This document shows positions 1-4,199 of a stretch of 6,517 bases of DNA, one piece after another. The stretch is taken from assembly GCA_020846815.1 (NCBI GenBank), contig JADLDF010000310.1, positions 1 through 6,517 of the forward strand, written 5' to 3'. A program made the position numbers and the translations under genes. The notes beneath the pieces were generated by a model. That model was given only the letters and a program-made list of their open reading frames with translations. It made no database searches and had not been told where the DNA came from. The stretch comes from Gammaproteobacteria bacterium (GTDB taxonomy: Bacteria; Pseudomonadota; Gammaproteobacteria; Steroidobacterales; Steroidobacteraceae). Numbering within the stretch: position 1 is the first letter of the stretch; every line of letters begins with the position of its first letter.

Positions 1-1
1 G

Positions 2-565
2 CTCGCGGATCTGGCGCGCGACGACCTGGTGCGCGTGACGCTGAGCCTGCCGACGCTGGATGCGGCGCTGAAGCGCATCCTCGAGCCGCGCGCGGCCTCG
101 CCGGCGGCGCGGCTGCGGCTGATGCGACGGCTCGCGGACGCGGGTGTGCCGGTCGGCGTGCTGGTCGCGCCGGTGATCCCGGTGCTCACGGATCACGAGA
201 TCGAGCGCGTGCTCGAGGCGAGCGCTGCCGCAGGCGCGAGCGTGGCCGGCTACGTGCTGCTGCGCCTGCCGTACGAGGTGAAAACACTGTTCCGTGAGTG
301 GCTCGACGCACACTTCCCCGACACCGCCGCGCACGTCATGGCGCGGGTCGCGGATTTGCGCGCCGGCCGCGACAACGATCCGTGCTTCGGCACACGCATG
401 AGCGGCCAGGGCGCCTTCGCCGCGCTGCTGCGGCAGCGCTTCACGGTGGCCTGCCGGCGGCTCGGGCTGGACGATCGCTACGGGCGCGGACTCGATACGA
501 AATGTTTCCGCCGGCCGCACGCTGCCGATGCCGCGGCGGCCGGACAGATGTCGCTCGACTTCTAG
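2..565 (+). CDS. PA0069-family radical SAM protein, C-terminal part (5' end outside window)
   Basis: This is the last 187 codons of a gene that begins upstream; the frame is open from base 2, so the GTG at 29 is an internal Val and not a start. The residues resemble the C-terminal half of the PA0069/SplB-like radical SAM family: an EPRA motif, then VGVLVAPVIPVLTDHEI (a late barrel strand and helix), RLPYEVKTLF, a DPCFGTRMSGQG motif, and a QRFTVACRRLGL helix near the end. The C-terminus GQMSLDF resembles the short hydrophobic tail common in this family. The CxxxCxxC cluster that binds the 4Fe-4S centre and SAM would lie in the missing N-terminal part. The substrate of the family is not known to me. 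The stop TAG at 563-565 is followed by a 97-base gap, so the gene is probably a separate transcription unit from the operon downstream. Family assignment is from memory of related sequences. Confidence 0.85.
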   Translation, partial: LADLARDDLVRVTLSLPTLDAALKRILEPRAASPAARLRLMRRLADAGVPVGVLVAPVIPVLTDHEIERVLEASAAAGASVAGYVLLRLPYEVKTLFREWLDAHFPDTAAHVMARVADLRAGRDNDPCFGTRMSGQGAFAALLRQRFTVACRRLGLDDRYGRGLDTKCFRRPHAADAAAAGQMSLDF

Positions 566-589
566 GGAACTGATTCACCGCCGCGTGGT

Positions 590-605
590 CCTTCTCCTCG
601 GAAGG
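590..605 (+). terminator. Small hairpin after radical SAM gene, weak terminator candidate
   Basis: CCTTC (590-594) and GAAGG (601-605) form a 5-bp stem with a six-base loop TCCTCG. The stem can be extended outward by two G-U pairs and one G-C pair. It begins 25 bases after the stop of the radical SAM gene, but no T-run follows, so it is not a classic intrinsic terminator. It overlaps the left arm of the larger inverted repeat, so the two structures are mutually exclusive. Confidence 0.25.
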
Positions 606-620
606 GTCGTGGCACATACT
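592..620 (+). promoter_or_regulatory. Weak sigma70-like promoter candidate for the operon
   Basis: TTCTCC (592-597) and CATACT (615-620) are separated by 17 bases, the ideal spacing. The -10 element matches TATAAT in four of six positions, but the -35 element matches TTGACA in only three of six, so this is weak. Its location is right: it is in the only gap upstream of lipoprotein A, and transcription would start around 627, about 35 bases before the start codon. Confidence 0.3.
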
Positions 621-649
621 CGCCTTGCGTCCGGACCACGATCCTTCGC

Positions 650-655
650 AGGGGG
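650..655 (+). promoter_or_regulatory. Shine-Dalgarno site deciding the lipoprotein A start
   Basis: AGGGGG sits seven bases before the ATG at 663. The same frame is open back to 528, but the upstream codons overlap the radical SAM gene and give no signal peptide, while ATG 663 has this ribosome site and begins a lipoprotein signal sequence. Confidence 0.7.
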
Positions 656-662
656 TTCTCCC

Positions 663-1379
663 ATGAAACCACGCCAGCCGCATCGTCCGCTCGTCGCGCT
701 GCCGGTCGTTTCAATTTGTTTCACGCTGCTCGCGGGCTGCATGCACGCGCGTATCGAAGAGTCGCGCGAGCTGCAGACGCGGATCGCCGCGGACGAGGCG
801 GTCGTGATCCTCGCCAAGCCGCAGATCGAGGGCGCCGCAGCCGAAGACGGTTTCATGGACTGCGTCAGCCATAACCTCGGCTCCGGCAGTCGCAAGCTGC
901 AGGTCCGTGGCAACGACGAGTTCGTCGATCAGCTGTTCCCGTGGTTCGAGCCGGGCACCGCACCGACGCGGCCCGAGGGCGTGACGACGGTGCTGTCGCG
1001 GCCCGGCGTCAGCGAGCGCGTCGCCGAGACCGGCGTCCGCTACATCGTCTGGCTCGACGGCAGCACCCGCAAGACCGATGGCGGCGGCAGTCTCGCCTGC
1101 GGCGCAGCGCCGGGCGCGGCGGGCTGCATCGGCTTCGGCTGGTGGGAAAAGGAATCCGCCTACGAGGCCACGATCTGGGATCTCAAGCAGGCCAAGTCGG
1201 CCGGCTCGGTCGGCACCAACGTCACCGGCACCTCGGCGATCATCGGCGCGGTCGTGCCGCTGCCGTTCATCGCGCGTGTCGAGGGCACGGCCTGCAACCG
1301 GCTCGCCGAGCAGTTGCGTTCGTTCTTCCGTGGTGGTGGCGAAGTCACCACTGCTGCCGCAGGTGATCCGGACACATGA
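663..1379 (+). CDS. Lipoprotein A, uncharacterised periplasmic lipoprotein
   Basis: This 238-residue protein begins with a lipoprotein signal: basic KPRQPHR, a hydrophobic stretch, then lipobox LLAGC with Cys26 as the acylated residue. Met at +2 does not suggest retention in the inner membrane. The mature part carries GVRYIVWLDGSTR (around residues 124-136), a Gly/Ala-rich loop between C146 and C155, a GFGWWEKESAYEATIWDLK segment and an ARVEGTACNRLAEQL segment near the end. C67, C146, C155 and C211 give four mature cysteines besides the lipidated one, which suits two disulfides in the periplasm. The WLDG and EATIWDL segments look like beta strands of a compact domain. I recall similar hypothetical proteins in gammaproteobacteria but no known function. 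The stop overlaps the start of lipoprotein B by four bases (ATGA), so translation of the two is probably coupled and they are likely made in similar amounts. Confidence 0.85.
   Translation: MKPRQPHRPLVALPVVSICFTLLAGCMHARIEESRELQTRIAADEAVVILAKPQIEGAAAEDGFMDCVSHNLGSGSRKLQVRGNDEFVDQLFPWFEPGTAPTRPEGVTTVLSRPGVSERVAETGVRYIVWLDGSTRKTDGGGSLACGAAPGAAGCIGFGWWEKESAYEATIWDLKQAKSAGSVGTNVTGTSAIIGAVVPLPFIARVEGTACNRLAEQLRSFFRGGGEVTTAAAGDPDT
1361..1367 (+). promoter_or_regulatory. Shine-Dalgarno site for lipoprotein B, inside the end of lipoprotein A
   Basis: AGGTGAT lies eight bases before the ATG at 1376 and within the last codons of lipoprotein A. It supports ATG 1376, which gives the lipoprotein signal peptide directly, and fits coupled reinitiation at the ATGA overlap. 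Confidence 0.6.
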
Positions 1380-2734
1380 AATCCGCACTTCCCTTTCGTC
1401 TGCTCGCCGGCGGCGTGCTCGCGCTGTTTCTCGCCGGTTGTCCCGAGCAGCAGGGCTCCAGCGGCGGCGGAGCCGGTCTGCCTTCGCCTGGTGGAAGCAG
1501 CGGTGGTGGCGGCAGCAGCGGTGGCAGCGCCGGCATCCCGGGCACGAGCGGCGATGGCAGCAGCGGCGGTGCAGGCGCCGGCCTGCCGGGCACGAGCGGT
1601 ACGAGCGGTGGCATCAGCACCGGCGCTGAGGGCGGCAACGGCGCGGATGCCGGCAGCGGCCGGAACGATGGTCAGAGCAACGGCCAGAGCAATGGTCAGA
1701 GCAACGATCAGAACGGCGGCCGGAAAGACGACCCGAGCGGTTCGGCAGGCAGCGGCGATGCTGCAGCGGGCAGTGTGGGTCAGAGCGCCGAAGGCGGCGT
1801 CACGACCACGGTCGGTACCGGCACCGGCAGCGTCACGCGCAATCCCGACGGCTCGGTCAGCGTGAGCCTGCCGCAGGTGGGCCTGCCGGGCGTCGGCACC
1901 GATGCCGGCGGTGCTGCCGGCCTGCCGGGCGGCGCTGCCGGGCTGCCTGGAGCTGGCACTTCGGGGTCGGCTGGTGGAGTCGGTGCCGGCACGGGCGGCG
2001 TGGGCTCTGCCGGTGGAGTCGGCACGGGCGCGGGCTCGACGGGCTCTGCCGGTGGAGTCGGTGCGGGTGCAGGTGCCGCGAGTTCGGCGGGTGGAGTCGG
2101 CGCCGGCGCAGGTGCCGCGGGCTCTGCCGGCGGAGTCGGCGCGGGCACCGCCGGTGCCGCTGGTGCGAAGGCCGGCACGAGTGCGGGGGCGGGCGCTGGC
2201 GTCATGGCCGGCGGCACTGCGTCCGGGAGCGGCGCAGCCGGTTCCGCAGGCTCGGTGCTGACGCCGGACGAGCGTCGCGCGGTGCTCGACCGGCGGCTCG
2301 ACGAGAGCCTCGGCAGCTTCGACAAGACGCTCGCCGGCGAACAGGCGCGCAATGCTGCGGAGCGCGACTCGCGCGCTGCGACCGGCGCCGGCTCGGCGAG
2401 CGGTGACGACACGGTGGGGGGCGGGCTCGGCGACGGCACGCTCGCCAGCGCCGGTGGCCGTCAGGGCGATCTGCGCTCCGAGAACGCGGAACGCGACGCT
2501 CGCACGGCCGCACAGGGTGGCGGCCAGGGCGAGAGCGGCGGCGGCAATGGTCAGGATCGCGGCACCGTGTCGGGTGCCGGCAGCGGCGGTCCGGATCGCA
2601 GCCGGCCCTCCGGTGAGGACGACGACATCGTCGCGCGGCGCCTGCGCCGCGCGGCCGAGCAGGAAACCGATCCGGAGCTGAAGGAGAAGCTCTGGAAGGA
2701 ATACGAGGACTACAAGCGCAACGCGCGCAAGTGA
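1376..2734 (+). CDS. Lipoprotein B, Gly/Ser/Ala-rich low-complexity lipoprotein with charged C-terminal tail
   Basis: This 452-residue protein starts with a short signal peptide and lipobox LFLAGC (Cys22; Pro at +2). Residues about 27-290 are low complexity, almost only Gly, Ser, Ala, Val and Thr, and are predicted to be disordered. They include six AG[LI]PG-like motifs (for example at residues 33, 52 and 68), a polar NGQS repeat (residues 99-114) and five tandem 13-residue SAGGVG repeats (residues 197-261). From residue 295 the sequence becomes charged and helical (LTPDERRAVLDRRLDESLGSFDK), followed by another Gly-rich stretch and a final acidic-basic segment at 414-452 (DDDIVARRLRRAAEQETDPE, then KEKLWKEYEDYK). 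The architecture is a lipid anchor, a long flexible spacer and a C-terminal helical module. I recall related C-terminal tails in hypothetical proteins of other gammaproteobacteria, which suggests the tail is the functional part. Despite the low complexity it is a real gene: it overlaps lipoprotein A by four bases, has a Shine-Dalgarno site and starts with a clear signal. Function unknown. Confidence 0.82.
   Translation: MKSALPFRLLAGGVLALFLAGCPEQQGSSGGGAGLPSPGGSSGGGGSSGGSAGIPGTSGDGSSGGAGAGLPGTSGTSGGISTGAEGGNGADAGSGRNDGQSNGQSNGQSNDQNGGRKDDPSGSAGSGDAAAGSVGQSAEGGVTTTVGTGTGSVTRNPDGSVSVSLPQVGLPGVGTDAGGAAGLPGGAAGLPGAGTSGSAGGVGAGTGGVGSAGGVGTGAGSTGSAGGVGAGAGAASSAGGVGAGAGAAGSAGGVGAGTAGAAGAKAGTSAGAGAGVMAGGTASGSGAAGSAGSVLTPDERRAVLDRRLDESLGSFDKTLAGEQARNAAERDSRAATGAGSASGDDTVGGGLGDGTLASAGGRQGDLRSENAERDARTAAQGGGQGESGGGNGQDRGTVSGAGSGGPDRSRPSGEDDDIVARRLRRAAEQETDPELKEKLWKEYEDYKRNARK
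1670..1717 (+). repeat. Four 12-bp direct repeats encoding NGQS-like units in lipoprotein B
   Basis: Units at 1670, 1682, 1694 and 1706 read GGTCAGAGCAAC, GGCCAGAGCAAT, GGTCAGAGCAAC and the diverged GATCAGAACGGC. They encode GQSN, GQSN, GQSN and DQNG (residues 99-114). The first and third copies are identical. The unit is in frame, so a change in copy number would keep the reading frame. Confidence 0.85.
1964..2158 (+). repeat. Five 39-bp tandem repeats in lipoprotein B
   Basis: Units start at 1964, 2003, 2042, 2081 and 2120 with an exact period of 39 bases (13 codons). Each begins with a [GS]SAGGVG core, followed by a variable half such as AGTGGV, TGAGST or AGAGAA; the fifth unit ends in a slightly different TAGAA. 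The copies differ mostly at third codon positions, so this is an older, partly diverged array with no interruptions. Together they make residues 197-261 of the protein. Confidence 0.85.
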
Positions 2735-2747
2735 GGCGCGGAGCGCC
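2735..2747 (+). other. Short GC hairpin between lipoproteins B and C
   Basis: GGCGC (2735-2739) and GCGCC (2743-2747) pair around the three-base loop GGA, starting directly after the TGA of lipoprotein B. There is no T-run, so it is unlikely to terminate. It might protect the upstream message end or pause ribosomes. In DNA this GC-rich it may also be chance. Confidence 0.3.
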
Positions 2748-2750
2748 GAC

Positions 2751-2759
2751 AGGGAAGAG
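2751..2759 (+). promoter_or_regulatory. Shine-Dalgarno site for lipoprotein C
   Basis: AGGGAAGAG ends six bases before the ATG at 2766. It is a clear purine-rich ribosome site and fixes the start at 2766. The ATG itself sits in the 10-bp palindrome GATCATGATC (2762-2771). Confidence 0.65.
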
Positions 2760-2765
2760 ACGATC

Positions 2766-4181
2766 ATGATCGATGCCGCTTTGGTTCATCGCCCGGCGCG
2801 CCGCCCGCTCGCCCTGCTCGGGCTGCTCGCGGCGGGCCTGCTGGCCACCGGCTGCGTAGTCAAGGAGACGAAGCCGCTGCCGAAGATCGCGGCGGTGCAG
2901 TCGACGCAGCAGATCCCCGAGGACGAGCTGCTCGACGTGGCGATCCACGAGTTCGATCCCGGCCTGCCGCAGGACCTGAGCGACGAGGATGCGCTCGCCA
3001 AGCGCCGCATCTATCCCGACGTGCGCAAGGCCGAGGCCAAGATGCTGCCGGCCACGCTGCGCACCACGCTCGAATCGACGGGGCAGTGGGGCGCGGTGCG
3101 CGTCGTGCCGCAGGGCGTGCAGTTCGTCGACGTCCTCGTCGACGGGCGGATCCTGGTCTCGACCGGCACCGAGCTGTCGCTCTCGATCACGGCGCGCGAC
3201 GCCGCCGGCCGCACCTGGATCGACGACAAGGTCTATCGCAGCCCGGCGGACATCGGTTCCTACCGGACCGAGGCTGCGATGCGCGCGCGCGATCCGTTCC
3301 AGAACATCTATTCGCAGATCGCGAACGACCTGGTCGCGGCGCGCTCCAGGCTCGCGCCGGCCGACCGCCGCGAAATCCGCCGCGTCGCCGAGCTGCGCTT
3401 CGCCCAGGATCTCGCGCCCGAGGCGTTCGCCGGCTATCTGCGCGTGGACGAGCAGGACGTCACGCGCCTGGCGCGCCTGCCGGCCGACGGCGACCCGTTG
3501 CTCGAGCGCGTCGAACGCATCCGCGAGCGCGATGCCGCGGTCGTCGACACGGTCGACGGCTACAACGGCAATTTCACCGACAAGCTGCACGACTCCTACG
3601 GCGGCTGGCGGCGCACCAGCTACGACGCGATCGAGAAGGAGGATCGCGCCAGGTCGCAGGCGCGCACCCGCTCCGTGCTCGGCGCGGCGGCGGTGCTCGC
3701 CAGCATCTTCGTCTCGGGCAACTGCGCGGCCACCGACTACAACTGCCAGCGCATGGAGAGCGCGGCACGCACTGCCGGCGCGATCGGCGGCACGGCGGCG
3801 GTGCTCTCGGGCATCAAGAAGTTCTCGGACGCGAAGGTCGCGGCTCAGGAAGTGCGCGAGCTCGCGACCAGCTTCCAGAACGAGGTCGCGCCGCAGGTGG
3901 TCGAGCTCGAGGGCCGCACGCTGAAGCTGACCGGCACGGCCGAGGAACAGTACCGGGAATGGCGGCGGCTGCTCGCCGAAATCTACCGCGAGGAGACCGG
4001 CGGCACCGCGACGCCGGTCGGCTCGCCGACCGTGGCGCCGACCACCGCGACGCCGCCGGCCACGACGATTCCGACTGCGACGCCTCCGACCACGACGACG
4101 CCGGCCACGGCGCCAGGAACGGCCACCGTGCCCGAACAGGCCGCGCAGGATCAGGTCGCAGCGCCCGCTGCCGGTCCTTAG
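2766..4181 (+). CDS. Lipoprotein C, conserved uncharacterised lipoprotein with hydrophobic segments and Pro/Thr-rich tail
   Basis: This 471-residue protein begins with a basic n-region, a Leu/Ala-rich core and lipobox LATGC (Cys30; Val at +2). The mature N-terminal part (residues 54-200) looks like a folded alpha/beta domain: ELLDVAIHEFDPGLP, then TLESTGQWGAVRVVP, DVLVDGRILVSTGTELSLSI, GRTWIDDKVYR and DPFQNIYSQIANDL (residues 176-189). The alternation of strands and the closing FQNIYSQIANDL helix recall CsgG/LPP20-type lipoproteins in style, but I cannot claim homology. A long helical part follows, then two small-residue hydrophobic stretches (about 304-318 and 336-350, the second with GAIGGTAA) separated by C320 and C327, which could form a disulfide. 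Residues 412-471 are a Pro/Thr/Ala-rich flexible tail. I recall related hypothetical proteins beside kinases in other gammaproteobacteria. It lies 31 bases after lipoprotein B and 18 before the kinase, so it is probably co-transcribed. Function unknown. Confidence 0.85.
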   Translation: MIDAALVHRPARRPLALLGLLAAGLLATGCVVKETKPLPKIAAVQSTQQIPEDELLDVAIHEFDPGLPQDLSDEDALAKRRIYPDVRKAEAKMLPATLRTTLESTGQWGAVRVVPQGVQFVDVLVDGRILVSTGTELSLSITARDAAGRTWIDDKVYRSPADIGSYRTEAAMRARDPFQNIYSQIANDLVAARSRLAPADRREIRRVAELRFAQDLAPEAFAGYLRVDEQDVTRLARLPADGDPLLERVERIRERDAAVVDTVDGYNGNFTDKLHDSYGGWRRTSYDAIEKEDRARSQARTRSVLGAAAVLASIFVSGNCAATDYNCQRMESAARTAGAIGGTAAVLSGIKKFSDAKVAAQEVRELATSFQNEVAPQVVELEGRTLKLTGTAEEQYREWRRLLAEIYREETGGTATPVGSPTVAPTTATPPATTIPTATPPTTTTPATAPGTATVPEQAAQDQVAAPAAGP

Positions 4182-4184
4182 TCG

Positions 4185-4190
4185 TACAAT
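4185..4190 (+). promoter_or_regulatory. TACAAT, possible internal -10 element before the kinase
   Basis: TACAAT differs from the TATAAT consensus at one position and ends ten bases before the kinase ATG, in an AT-richer patch of an otherwise GC-rich region. Transcription from it would begin at or next to the ATG, giving a leaderless message. No TTGACA-like -35 is visible at the right distance, so this is tentative. The 18-base gap contains no Shine-Dalgarno sequence. Confidence 0.3.
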
Positions 4191-4199
4191 CCGGTCCGC

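Larger units (their letters stand above)
584..640. repeat. 8-bp perfect inverted repeat in the intergenic region
   Basis: CGTGGTCC at 584-591 is matched by its exact reverse complement GGACCACG at 633-640, with 41 bases between the arms. It lies in the only substantial intergenic gap of the window, between the radical SAM stop and the Shine-Dalgarno sequence of lipoprotein A. It could be a widely spaced operator, a leader RNA stem, or chance. A smaller hairpin is nested at its left side (590-605). Confidence 0.4.

Noticed and set aside
528..662. Upstream extension of lipoprotein A in the same frame
   Set aside because: It overlaps the radical SAM end and the promoter region and would bury the signal peptide in the interior. 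ATG 663 has a Shine-Dalgarno site and a proper lipoprotein signal.
1964..2158. CRISPR-like array
   Set aside because: The periodic units are in-frame coding repeats without unique spacers between them.
1376..2734. Lipoprotein B as a collagen-like or PE-PGRS-type protein
   Set aside because: The AGLPG and SAGGVG motifs are not regular G-x-y triplets, and the lipobox with charged C-terminal tail does not match PE-PGRS proteins. Simple low complexity is the safer description.
1160..2767. Open minus-strand frame of 535 codons opposite lipoproteins A and B
   Set aside because: Its composition is Ala/Arg/Thr-rich and mirrors the Gly/Ser repeats of the sense strand. The repeats also explain the lack of stops.
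4171..4197. Direct repeat CCGGTCC at 4171-4177 and 4191-4197 around the kinase start
   Set aside because: Seven GC-rich bases repeated once in this composition is expected by chance, and the first copy is in coding sequence.
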